Shown here: in pieces, positions 34,093 to 41,906 of the stretch
How positions within the stretch are numbered: position 1 is the first letter of the stretch
How the letters are laid out: every line of letters begins with the position of its first letter
From: an uncultured Muribaculaceae bacterium
Lineage (GTDB): Bacteria; Bacteroidota; Bacteroidia; Bacteroidales; Muribaculaceae
Direction: 5' to 3'
Assembly: GCA_910578075.1 (NCBI GenBank)
Contig: CAJTPK010000018.1
Location: 8,860 to 72,859, forward strand
Length of the DNA stretch: 64,000 nucleotides
The notes under the pieces: model-generated
What the model saw: the letters and a program-made list of their open reading frames with translations, nothing else
Databases searched by the model: none
Told to the model about the DNA's origin: nothing
Translations under genes and position numbers: made by a program

Positions 34093-35025
34093 TTATTTCA
34101 TTTGTTTGCGTATAGCTGCTGCGAATTTTGGAGGAATCGGAGTCTCAAAATTCATATCGCGACGCGTGATCGGATGCGCGAACCGCAATGTTCGTGCATG
34201 CAGCGCAAGACGATGAAGAGGACTCTTTGTCGCGCCATATTTACGGTCACCGGCTATCGGATGACCAAGTTCCTTGGCATGAACCCTTATCTGATTCTTG
34301 CGCCCCGTGTCGAGCGAAAACTGTGCGAGTGTATACCCATTTCCTCTTCCGACAACCTCATAATGTGTCACCGCCACTCTTCCCTCGTCTGGATTGTCTG
34401 TGGCATATACCACAAACTGAGAATTCTCTGCAAGCCGGCTCTTCACATATCCTTTATCCTGCTCAAGATAGCCTTCAAGCACCGCCACGTACAAGCGCTC
34501 GAGAATCATATTGTTCCAATTATGACGCAATACGTTCTGTGCCTCCTCTGATTTGGCGAACATCATAAGTCCGGACGTGTCGCGGTCAAGACGATGCACA
34601 ATGAACAGCTTATTGCGGGGATTCACCATCTTCACATAATTGCGCAGGATTTCATAGGCATTATCCTCCTTCTTGTGACTAAGCGTAGACACCGACAGCA
34701 GGCCATAACCCTTGTTGATGACTATCACATCATCATCCTCATACACTATCTCGATTCTCGGATGACGGAAAACGGGGAACGGCCTCGTGGAATTGAATTC
34801 CACTAATGCACCGGGCTCAACGGGAGTATCAAAACCTTTGGCAATGTTTCCATTCACCTTCAGATGACCATATTTCATCCATTTCTTGATATCACCCTTT
34901 TTGTTGTCCGGACGCATGCTTGCAACAAAATCCATGAGCGCAACGGGCGAATCGCCACGATTTTCCCATGTGAATATCTTGTCTTCCTTGAAGCCGTTTC
35001 TCTTTCTATCTCCGTATGCTGCCAT
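34093..35025 (-). CDS. RluA family pseudouridine synthase
   Basis: 310-residue RNA pseudouridine synthase. An N-terminal S4-like domain (MKYGHLKVNGN) precedes the catalytic domain with HRLDRDTSGLMMFAKS, whose aspartate is the nucleophile, and the C-terminal GRKNQIRVHAKELGHPIAGD. The start at the ATG at 35025 (MAAYGDRKRNGF) follows a -7 box at 35092-35099; earlier in-frame ATGs lie too near the promoter to be likely. It is the first gene of the run leading to ispG. The specific uridine target is not predictable. Confidence 0.92.
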   Translation of the reverse strand: MAAYGDRKRNGFKEDKIFTWENRGDSPVALMDFVASMRPDNKKGDIKKWMKYGHLKVNGNIAKGFDTPVEPGALVEFNSTRPFPVFRHPRIEIVYEDDDVIVINKGYGLLSVSTLSHKKEDNAYEILRNYVKMVNPRNKLFIVHRLDRDTSGLMMFAKSEEAQNVLRHNWNNMILERLYVAVLEGYLEQDKGYVKSRLAENSQFVVYATDNPDEGRVAVTHYEVVGRGNGYTLAQFSLDTGRKNQIRVHAKELGHPIAGDRKYGATKSPLHRLALHARTLRFAHPITRRDMNFETPIPPKFAAAIRKQMK

Positions 35026-35075
35026 TTCAATATTTTCTGTATTATAACAACGCGCAATATATATTTTATTTCCAA

Positions 35076-35099
35076 TGCACGAATATTCATGCAAATTTA
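35076..35099 (-). promoter_or_regulatory. Promoter with palindrome at transcript start (RluA unit)
   Basis: TAAATTTG on the minus strand (35092-35099) is followed at once by TGCATGAATATTCGTGCA (35076-35093), an 18-base palindrome with one mismatched pair. The arrangement mirrors gltX: hairpin or operator at the very 5' end. Confidence 0.5.
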
Positions 35100-35126
35100 G
35101 CTAAAATTCCCCAATATTCCGCGTTT

Positions 35127-36419
35127 TCAAACCTTTACTTTACGACCCACGCCTGCGCGGAGCAGCCAGTGACCGATGCGGCATCCGAGACAGTCTCCCA
35201 CATCACAATACTGTTTACGCAGCTGCAACAGCGCCTGACTACGCATCGCATTTTCACACTCCACCCCCAATTGGCGCCATTGTCTTACGTACATGTTTTT
35301 CTCCGGCTGAAGACGCAGCCACAATCCCAATGCCTCCTCAGCCTTATCCATATCCCCACGTGCCGCAGCATACGCATAAATCATAGGGGCCGCGAGATTT
35401 ATCATCAGAAGATCCACACTCCCCGCTCCTAAAGCAGACGCACCTGCAGGTGTCTCTCTGTCAAAATCGGAATGTGAAAGCCAATAGCCGTCAAGTTCCC
35501 ACCGGAGCAATTCCCTTGTCTGCATTTCATCTCCTCCTGCCGCGAGAAGACGCGACAGCAATGAGAAACCGCCATATAATGTTTTTGCGAGCAGCGCAAT
35601 CCGGCGGTGAGGAAAATTCTGGGGACGAGCGCGGGCATATTTCCACAAATCGCGCCGCATAGGCCGCAAGTCATATTTGCGCGCCAAGAAATAATACTCA
35701 CGACAAAGCCGCTGATAATATTCATCAAATATATGTATGGATGTGTCAAGCATTCCAGCCTGGCCAAACAGGATTGCCTCAATCTGCATCAGATTATCGG
35801 AATGACGCTGCAGAAAACCGAGAGGCACGGATCGTGCGAGCATCTCGAACGGCTCGCTGTTAAGACCGAACCCCAAAGCCCTGGCCAGAGTGACAAAACA
35901 TGTGCGTTCCCAGTCACCACCCAAGTTGTCGCGTTCATTTAAAATACGCGCTGCCTTTACCTGCATCCTCTCAACCGCTAAAGTCTCAAGCCAATCCTCA
36001 AGCACCAAGCGCGACACATCATGCAGATGGTTCTGACACCTTATTCCTGATATATTATCACTCAAGGCGGCGTATATCCTGAAAAAATCCTCGGGGAATG
36101 TTGCGGTCAGTTGAGGAATCACAGTTCCATCACGCCTTGTAACGAATCTATCGCCGACAGCCACAACGTGCAGCATCACTGAATCATATGCGTCATCAGT
36201 ATCGTGTTCATGACGGTACCAGTCGGAAGCGCGTACATGAATCTCCACATTCCCCACCCAAAGCATTCCACCTATCCGAACCTTGGCATTGGAGAAATCC
36301 GGACCGGCATCGGTGTTAAGAACACCGGGCGATATAATTTCCACCTCCGTGCCGTCGTCAAGATGCAGTTCCCGCCCCAACATCCGGTGCTTCCAGAGAT
36401 ACTGATACAACTTCTCCAT
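35127..36419 (-). CDS. DUF2851 family protein
   Basis: 430-residue soluble protein of the Bacteroidetes DUF2851 family, function unknown. Family features include the N-terminal LYQYLWKHRML, the NTDAGPDFSNAKVRIGG segment, and a C-terminal cysteine group (YCDVGDCLGCRIGHWLL) that could bind a metal. No signal peptide or membrane segment. It lies about 100 bases upstream of the RluA-type gene, which has its own promoter. Confidence 0.85.
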   Translation of the reverse strand: MEKLYQYLWKHRMLGRELHLDDGTEVEIISPGVLNTDAGPDFSNAKVRIGGMLWVGNVEIHVRASDWYRHEHDTDDAYDSVMLHVVAVGDRFVTRRDGTVIPQLTATFPEDFFRIYAALSDNISGIRCQNHLHDVSRLVLEDWLETLAVERMQVKAARILNERDNLGGDWERTCFVTLARALGFGLNSEPFEMLARSVPLGFLQRHSDNLMQIEAILFGQAGMLDTSIHIFDEYYQRLCREYYFLARKYDLRPMRRDLWKYARARPQNFPHRRIALLAKTLYGGFSLLSRLLAAGGDEMQTRELLRWELDGYWLSHSDFDRETPAGASALGAGSVDLLMINLAAPMIYAYAAARGDMDKAEEALGLWLRLQPEKNMYVRQWRQLGVECENAMRSQALLQLRKQYCDVGDCLGCRIGHWLLRAGVGRKVKV

Positions 36420-36494
36420 GCAAATAAGTCTTAATAATTGTTAATTCAAACGATTCCCATAAAACATTTTTTCGGGAATATGTAGAATTTTTAT

Positions 36495-36577
36495 TAACTT
36501 TGTAATGTGTTTTTCATAGTATTAAATTAAGATTAAGGTTTCGGTCTATTTCTTTGTGAAAAGAGGTAGACTTTTTT
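36495..36577 (+). ncRNA. Small-RNA-like module 1 (promoter, conserved head, terminator)
   Basis: The -7 box TAACTTTG (36495-36502) is followed by GTGTTTTTCATAGTATTA and then a 12-pair stem 36544-36555/36560-36571 with a GTGA loop and six T. Module 2 (37740-37815) has the same -7 box, the same head with one change and an equivalent terminated hairpin of different sequence. This fits a short terminated transcript of about 70 bases or an attenuated leader of recO. No known RNA family is assigned. Confidence 0.5.
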
Positions 36578-36685
36578 ATTTACTGATTTTCAAGACATAG
36601 CGCCTACATTTGATCAGTTTTTTACTTGCAATTCCCTAAATTATACAAATATTCCCATCCGCCCAAATATTCACCAAAATTTTAT

Positions 36686-36693
36686 TAATTTTG
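36686..36693 (+). promoter_or_regulatory. -7 box of recO
   Basis: TAATTTTG; predicted leader about 60 bases that includes the palindrome at 36717-36736. Confidence 0.5.
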
Positions 36694-36758
36694 CTGTATT
36701 AAGCAAACACCTGATTGAAGCTGTTTAAACAACTTCATTATAACCAATCCGGACAAAG

Positions 36759-37487
36759 ATGCCAATCGAGAAGATTCAGGGAATAGTAATAGATGTCATA
36801 AAGCATAACGACCGCCACAATGTGATCACCCTTTTCACACGTACTCGCGGGCGTATGGCTTTCCTATCTCCTGTAAGCAGCGGCAAGGTTGGCAGAATGC
36901 GCAATGCGAGATTGCTGCCCCTCTCGGTAGTTGAAGCAGACATCAACATCCGCCAGAACCGGGAGCTCCAGATGCTTGGCGCCATAACCCCTGTTGAGAT
37001 ATGGCGCGATATATACTTCAACCCGGTAAAATCCTCCATTACACTTTTTCTCTCGGAATTCCTCAACCGCTATCTTCGCGATTCATCACCAGACGCCACT
37101 GCCTGGGAATTTATAATAGCCTCAATCCGTGCCCTCGACAACGCAAAAGGGAAACTTGCAAATTTTCATATCTGGTTTCTTTACCGATTCCTTGATATAG
37201 CCGGGATTGCCCCTGACATGAGCGAATATGAGGAAGGCGACAGCTTCGACATGAGATCTGGAGTACCCGTAGTCGCAGATCGAATTCACCGTGACATCCT
37301 GACACCGGAAGAGACTTCGATATTGATGCTCCTATCACGTATCACTTTGGCCAACATGCATCGTTACAGATTCAACGGAGCGGAACGCAATAGCCTGCTA
37401 AACCGCATACTCCGCTATTATGCCATCCATTTCCCGGGATTATCCGGCTTAAAATCACTCGATATCCTTTCCGAAGTCTTCTCTTGA
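36759..37487 (+). CDS. recO: DNA repair protein RecO
   Basis: 242-residue RecO, which helps load RecA onto gaps by annealing and exchanging SSB-coated DNA. The N-terminal OB-fold is seen in IEKIQGIVIDVIKHNDRHNV through the LTRTRGR-like TLFTRTRGRMAF; the helical part follows. Length is typical. It has its own promoter and lies between two same-direction copies of an RNA-like module; a 43-bp hairpin repeat begins five bases after the stop and may serve as an mRNA 3' end. Confidence 0.93.
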   Translation: MPIEKIQGIVIDVIKHNDRHNVITLFTRTRGRMAFLSPVSSGKVGRMRNARLLPLSVVEADINIRQNRELQMLGAITPVEIWRDIYFNPVKSSITLFLSEFLNRYLRDSSPDATAWEFIIASIRALDNAKGKLANFHIWFLYRFLDIAGIAPDMSEYEEGDSFDMRSGVPVVADRIHRDILTPEETSILMLLSRITLANMHRYRFNGAERNSLLNRILRYYAIHFPGLSGLKSLDILSEVFS

Positions 37488-37491
37488 ACTA

Positions 37492-37535
37492 AGATCCGTC
37501 TCATAAGAAATTTGGCTTTAGGGGACGGACTCTAA
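37492..37535 (-). repeat. 43-bp hairpin repeat, copy B (inverted)
   Basis: This is the reverse complement of copy A over its full length with a few changes (CATAAGAAATTTGGCTTTAG against CATAAAAAATTTAGCTTTAG). The stem is TCCGTC with GACGGA, extended by AGA/TCT. It starts just after the recO stop. Confidence 0.75.
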
Positions 37536-37739
37536 AAACACATTGCTTGGAAATGTAACGTATTTCCGGTCGTGAATATACATTTTCTTATCATCACGTA
37601 ATAAACAGCGGCATTCAAACTTACAAAATGAAAGTTTGTAAACATATTTTCCACAAGTCCGCAAACGTTCCGAGGATAAAAACATCATAAAGATGTAAAA
37701 AAACTTGTTTAAATATTTTTTTGTTACAAAAATTTATAT

Positions 37740-37815
37740 TAACTTTGCAACGTGTTTTTCATGGTATTAGATTTAAGGTTAGAGGATTAGTTGTCGGGAG
37801 ACAATTAATCTTTTT
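37740..37815 (+). ncRNA. Small-RNA-like module 2
   Basis: The -7 box TAACTTTG (37740-37747), the head GTGTTTTTCATGGTATTA, then an 11-pair stem 37785-37795/37800-37810 with a GGGA loop and a T-run. The head differs from module 1 at one base, while the stem sequence differs entirely but is conserved in structure and position. No gene follows in the same direction, so a free small RNA is more likely here than a leader. Confidence 0.55.
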
Positions 37816-37841
37816 GTTTATAGGCACTTAGGTTCTTTATA

Positions 37842-37871
37842 ACAAAAAAAATGGAGCCATAAGCTCCATTT
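37842..37871 (-). terminator. Terminator of the ftsX-queA operon
   Basis: On the minus strand AAATGGAGC (37863-37871) pairs with GCTCCATTT (37849-37857) around a five-base loop, followed by a run of eight T. Confidence 0.85.
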
Positions 37872-37909
37872 CATGAATAATATTTATCAAGATTACTATT
37901 ACTTTTCTC

Positions 37910-38962
37910 TTAACGGAGAATCAACATAGCGTCTCCATAAGCACCAAAACGATATTTTTCCTTTACAGCTGTGTTGTAAGCCTTCATTACCGTGTCATAT
38001 CCGCCAAAAGCAGCCACCATCATAAGCATTGTGCTCAGCGGCATATGGAAATTCGACACCAATGCGTTGCAGACCGTGAAATCATATGGAGGGAAGATAA
38101 ATTTATTGGTCCAGCCGCTGTACGTCATCAGATGACCGTTCATGCAGACAGCCGTGGCAAGCGCGCGGAGCACACTTGTTCCTACCGCACAGACATTCTT
38201 ATTGGCATCTTTTGCAGCATTCACCATCTCGACAAGCGTATCGTCTACAACAGCCTCTTCGCTATCCATACGATGTTTCGTCAGATCTTCAACATCTATA
38301 TCCTTGAAATTTCCGCGTCCTGAATGAAGTGTAAGGAAACCACGCTCCACTCCCTTAATCTCAAGACGTTTCATAAGTTCGCGGCTGAAATGCATACCTG
38401 CGGCAGGTGCCATCACCGCTCCCTCTTTTTCAGCAAAGATACACTGATATCTCTCAGCATCCTCGGGTTCTGTCTTACGGGTTATATACTCTGGAAGCGG
38501 AGTCTCGCCAAGTGCATATAGAGCCTCCTTGAATTCATCGTGAGGTCCATCATAGAGGAAGCGCAAGGTGCGTCCGCGTGAAGTGGTATTGTCGATAACT
38601 TCGGCAACCATCGATTCGTCCTCTCCGAAATATAATTTATTACCTATTCGTATCTTCCTTGCGGGCTCTACCAGAACATCCCATAGCTTATGCTCCGCAT
38701 TAAGCTCACGGAGCAGGAACACTTCTATACATGCTCCTGTTTTCTCCTTATTACCGTAAAGACGTGCCGGAAAGACCTTCGTGTCATTGAAGATCATCAC
38801 ATCGCCTTCATCGAAAAAATTGATCAGGTCTTTGAAGATATGGTGTGAGATTTCGCCGGTCTTGGCGTTAACCACCATCATTCTGCACTCATCACGGTTC
38901 TCGACCGGATACTGCGCAATCAACTCCTCGGGGAGTTTAAACTTGAATTGTGAAAGTTTCAT
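37910..38962 (-). CDS. queA: tRNA preQ1(34) ribosyltransferase-isomerase
   Basis: 350-residue QueA, which transfers the ribosyl part of SAM onto preQ1 at tRNA position 34 to make epoxyqueuosine. Typical segments are NDTKVFPARL, GACIEVFLL, MAPAAGMHFS and VSNFHMPLSTMLMMVAAFGG. The start at the ATG at 38962 (MKLSQFKFKLPEELIAQYP) is the family start; the frame extends nine codons further without family character. Last gene of the ftsX-DUF3098-uppP-truB-queA run and followed by a terminator. Confidence 0.95.
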   Translation of the reverse strand: MKLSQFKFKLPEELIAQYPVENRDECRMMVVNAKTGEISHHIFKDLINFFDEGDVMIFNDTKVFPARLYGNKEKTGACIEVFLLRELNAEHKLWDVLVEPARKIRIGNKLYFGEDESMVAEVIDNTTSRGRTLRFLYDGPHDEFKEALYALGETPLPEYITRKTEPEDAERYQCIFAEKEGAVMAPAAGMHFSRELMKRLEIKGVERGFLTLHSGRGNFKDIDVEDLTKHRMDSEEAVVDDTLVEMVNAAKDANKNVCAVGTSVLRALATAVCMNGHLMTYSGWTNKFIFPPYDFTVCNALVSNFHMPLSTMLMMVAAFGGYDTVMKAYNTAVKEKYRFGAYGDAMLILR

Positions 38963-38998
38963 AATCAGGTTTGTTTCTGTCGCCGACACGTCGGCTAT

Positions 38999-39718
38999 TT
39001 ATTCTTCTATTTTGTAATCATCCGGAAATGTCAGAGGTCCATTTGAGATAACCTCCACCGCCTTTTCTACCGAAAGGCAGTCTGCTATCTTGATATCCCC
39101 TACCCTTGTGCGTCGCAACGATGTCAGATGCGCACCGGAATCAAGTGCTGTCCCGATATCTCGGGCAAGGGCACGGATATAAGTGCCCTTGCTGCACACC
39201 ACCCTTATAGTCAGGACGGGGGCATCAAAAGAGAGCACTTCGATTTCGGAAATTTCAAGAGGTTTAGCTTTCAGTTCAACCTCCTTACCCTTTCGCGCAA
39301 GATTATATGCGCGCTTACCGTCGACCTTCACCGCAGAAAATACAGGGGGAACTTGCATTACCCTGCCTGTGAATCTCGGCAGAATATCCTTGATTCTTTC
39401 TTCCGTAATATGTTCCCAAGGATATGTGGCATCAATCTCTGTCTCAAGATCAAAACTGGGTGTTGTAGCGCCCAACGTTATCCCTGCGATATATTCTTTA
39501 GTGCCATTCTGCAAAGTCTCGATCTTACGGGTTGCCCTGCCTGTGCAAACGATCAGCACACCCGTGGCCAGAGGATCCAGAGTCCCGGCATGACCGACCT
39601 TGAATTTTTTCACTCTGAGACGGCGCTGAATGGCACCGCGCAACCGCTTCACCGCATCAAACGATGTCCAGCCGAGCGGCTTATCAATTCCTATTATTTC
39701 TCCGCTTATGAAATCCAT
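38999..39718 (-). CDS. truB: tRNA pseudouridine(55) synthase
   Basis: 239-residue TruB, which isomerises U55 in the T-loop of tRNAs. The catalytic motif is GHAGTLDPLATG with Asp48; TKEYIAGITLGATT and VVCSKGTYIRALARDIG follow. Length is normal for the short C-terminus type. It sits 36 bases before queA and 42 after uppP in the same unit, an arrangement common in Bacteroidetes. Confidence 0.96.
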   Translation of the reverse strand: MDFISGEIIGIDKPLGWTSFDAVKRLRGAIQRRLRVKKFKVGHAGTLDPLATGVLIVCTGRATRKIETLQNGTKEYIAGITLGATTPSFDLETEIDATYPWEHITEERIKDILPRFTGRVMQVPPVFSAVKVDGKRAYNLARKGKEVELKAKPLEISEIEVLSFDAPVLTIRVVCSKGTYIRALARDIGTALDSGAHLTSLRRTRVGDIKIADCLSVEKAVEVISNGPLTFPDDYKIEE

Positions 39719-39760
39719 TTCAGATATAACGGGCTTTTTCCTTATTTCCCTTATAATTCA

Positions 39761-40576
39761 TTATTGCCACAGCAGGCAGACCACTCCCATCACAAGGCAA
39801 TACACGGCAAACCAAACCAGCTTGCCTTTCTTTACCACCTCTATCATCCACTTGCATGCACAGCAACCTACAATAAAAGCAGCTACAAAACCGACTATCA
39901 ATGCAGTCGTACCCGCCTCATTGGCTCCCGCAACATAATCGGGAGAAACGATTTCCTTTATGCTCAACAGCGTCTCTCCAAGAATCGGGATAATTACCAT
40001 AAGGAATGAGAACTGTGCCATCTGATCCTTACGGTCGCCGAGAAGAATACCGGTAGCAATCGTGGTTCCGGAACGGCTTAGACCGGGCAAGACAGCAACA
40101 GCCTGCGCGCAACCTATAACAAAAGAATCAAACCAGGTTATATCATGGCTGGCACGGTTTCGGAAAATCCTATCGGAGAAATGTGCGAAAGTAAGCAGCA
40201 CAGCCGTGACGCACAGGCATATGCCAACAATGGTCAGGCCTCCGCTGAAAAACGCCTCTATATCATCCTTGAAGCAGAAACCGACAACCGCAATCGGAAT
40301 GCAAGACACAAGGATCTTGCATACATACCAGAAGTCATAATCCCTCTTGAAAGTAAAGAAGCTTGCACAAAGGCGTGAGAACATAGGCCACAGAATAACC
40401 AATGTCGAGCACACAGTGGCAGCATGAACTATAATATCAAACTGCATCGAATCAGACGCAGGAAGATCTATACCTAAAATCTCTTTAAAAATCTCAAGAT
40501 GTCCGCTGGAGCTCACTGGAAGATATTCGGTAAGTCCCTGTACAATGCCCAAAATAAGGGCGTCAAGCCATTCCAT
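39761..40576 (-). CDS. uppP: Undecaprenyl-diphosphatase
   Basis: 271-residue BacA-type membrane phosphatase that recycles undecaprenyl pyrophosphate for cell-wall and polysaccharide synthesis. The signature GLTEYLPVSSSGHLEIF carries the glutamate-rich and SSSGH elements, and the second motif is VLPGLSRSGTTIATG. About eight membrane helices are seen. High levels confer bacitracin resistance in other species. It lies in the ftsX operon. Confidence 0.95.
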   Translation of the reverse strand: MEWLDALILGIVQGLTEYLPVSSSGHLEIFKEILGIDLPASDSMQFDIIVHAATVCSTLVILWPMFSRLCASFFTFKRDYDFWYVCKILVSCIPIAVVGFCFKDDIEAFFSGGLTIVGICLCVTAVLLTFAHFSDRIFRNRASHDITWFDSFVIGCAQAVAVLPGLSRSGTTIATGILLGDRKDQMAQFSFLMVIIPILGETLLSIKEIVSPDYVAGANEAGTTALIVGFVAAFIVGCCACKWMIEVVKKGKLVWFAVYCLVMGVVCLLWQ

Positions 40577-40625
40577 TTTTAATAGTTTTTAGTTTATGGG
40601 AGAAGCGAGGAGTCTGGAGTAAATA

Positions 40626-40922
40626 CTATCCGTTTTTCTTTTTACCCGGAGTCCACAAAATAGCGAATGCCATCAACAGGAATCCGAGAAAAGACAGAAG
40701 AGGGCCAACAACAATCCTGCGTGTGCTGAACACCTCCGGATTAAAACTTTCGTCAGGGCTGCCGCCTCCGCTCATCAGCAGGAATCCAAGCACTATAAGA
40801 GCGAGACATCCTCCCATCATCCAGAAATTTATTCTTGAGAAAGGGCGCTGACCCGGCTTAACTTTATCAAGGCCATCGGCAGATTGTGATGTCCTGTCTG
40901 ATTTTATATTATTCAATGCCAT
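40626..40922 (-). CDS. DUF3098 family membrane protein
   Basis: 98-residue protein with two membrane helices (about 31-50 and 70-90) separated by a short periplasmic loop, matching the DUF3098 family that is nearly always next to ftsX and uppP in Bacteroidetes. The function is unknown; position suggests a link to division or envelope synthesis. Confidence 0.85.
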   Translation of the reverse strand: MALNNIKSDRTSQSADGLDKVKPGQRPFSRINFWMMGGCLALIVLGFLLMSGGGSPDESFNPEVFSTRRIVVGPLLSFLGFLLMAFAILWTPGKKKNG

Positions 40923-40957
40923 GATTGTAATTTTTGATATGAATTAAAAGATTCCGT

Positions 40958-41833
40958 TTAGCGGAAAAGCTCATCGTAGTCCTTGCGCAGATAACGGGCC
41001 GTGGCAATCCATGACGTCATTGCGCATAGAACGACACCGAGAACCACCATTCCTCCGGCTATACATCCGAATGCCGGCCACCCTATGAATGCTGCTAAAT
41101 CCCCAAGTCCCGCATGTGGCGCACACGCAAGCGCAGCCGCGAGTATCACTGACGACAGCAATCCGGCCATCAGTCCGCACAAAGCATTATTCAATACCAC
41201 AGGGCGAGAGATAAAACCGTCTGTGGCTCCGACAAGCTGCATTGTATGAATGGTAAAACGGCGCGAATAGATCGTGAGCTGTACGGTATTATTGATGAGC
41301 ACGAATGAGATAATCAGCATCACTCCAGCCACAATGGCGAGAATCAGCGTGATTCCGGCTATGTTGGAATTCATAGCCTCAACCATCTCTGATTCGGGAG
41401 CATCCACACTGCCTACACCAGGAATCGACTCCACTTTCTTCTTGATTCCGGCTATTCCCGCAGGCGTATTCCATTCGGCATTCACCGCAAACGTCACCTC
41501 CGGGCTAAGAGGATTCACGCCATAAAGCTCAGAAAGGTCTTCCCCCGTGTCGGCTGTCCAGTTTTTCAATGCCTGTTCTTTTGAAACAACTCTTACCTTC
41601 CGTGAGAAAGGTTCCTTATTGATGAGTTGACCGATCTCTTTTGCGCGGGCATTATCGACAGTATCCGCCATCACAGCGCAAAGTTCAACCTGCTCGCGAA
41701 GCCTCGTGGTCTCGTTCTGCGCGCCAACCCACACCGTGGATATGATCCCGACGAGCATCAGCACAAACGTCACACTCACTATGGTAGTGAGATGCGAGGC
41801 CCAAAATGAAATTTTTACTTCTTTATTTTCCAT
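40958..41833 (-). CDS. ftsX: Cell division protein FtsX
   Basis: 291-residue permease-like subunit that, with FtsE, regulates peptidoglycan hydrolases at the septum. A first helix (about 15-38), a periplasmic domain with the VRVVSKEQAL segment, then three helices of the FtsX fold (ILAIVAGVMLIISFVLINNTVQLTIYSRR split across the domain boundary). ftsE is not adjacent. A -7 box TATCTTTG (41842-41849) lies eight bases before the ATG, so the leader is very short. It heads the five-gene unit down to queA. Confidence 0.92.
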   Translation of the reverse strand: MENKEVKISFWASHLTTIVSVTFVLMLVGIISTVWVGAQNETTRLREQVELCAVMADTVDNARAKEIGQLINKEPFSRKVRVVSKEQALKNWTADTGEDLSELYGVNPLSPEVTFAVNAEWNTPAGIAGIKKKVESIPGVGSVDAPESEMVEAMNSNIAGITLILAIVAGVMLIISFVLINNTVQLTIYSRRFTIHTMQLVGATDGFISRPVVLNNALCGLMAGLLSSVILAAALACAPHAGLGDLAAFIGWPAFGCIAGGMVVLGVVLCAMTSWIATARYLRKDYDELFR

Positions 41834-41841
41834 TCAATCTG

Positions 41842-41849
41842 CAAAGATA
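41842..41849 (-). promoter_or_regulatory. -7 box of the ftsX operon
   Basis: TATCTTTG on the minus strand, eight bases before the ftsX ATG; predicted leader of only a few bases. Confidence 0.5.
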
Positions 41850-41893
41850 ATAAAACATCACCCCCTTTGTCAATAGTTTACACATTTTTTTTG

Positions 41894-41901
41894 TAATTTT
41901 G
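41894..41901 (+). promoter_or_regulatory. -7 box five bases before mtaB
   Basis: TAATTTTG followed by CATCT and then ATG; predicted leaderless transcript. Confidence 0.55.
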
Positions 41902-41906
41902 CATCT

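Larger units (their letters stand above)
36420..36758 (+). other. Intergenic region DUF2851-recO
   Basis: 339 bases without a protein gene. It contains the first small-RNA-like module (36495-36577), a second weak stem ACTGAT/ATCAGT followed by T (36582-36623) with an internal TACATTTG, the recO -7 box TAATTTTG (36686-36693), and a palindrome GAAGCTGTTTAAACAACTTC (36717-36736) in the recO leader. Confidence 0.6.
37488..37909 (+). other. Intergenic region recO-queA
   Basis: 422 bases without a protein gene. It contains the inverted copy of the 43-bp hairpin repeat (37492-37535), an AT-rich stretch with a weak CAAACTT/AAGTTTG stem, the second RNA-like module (37740-37815) and the queA terminator (37842-37871). 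Confidence 0.6.
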
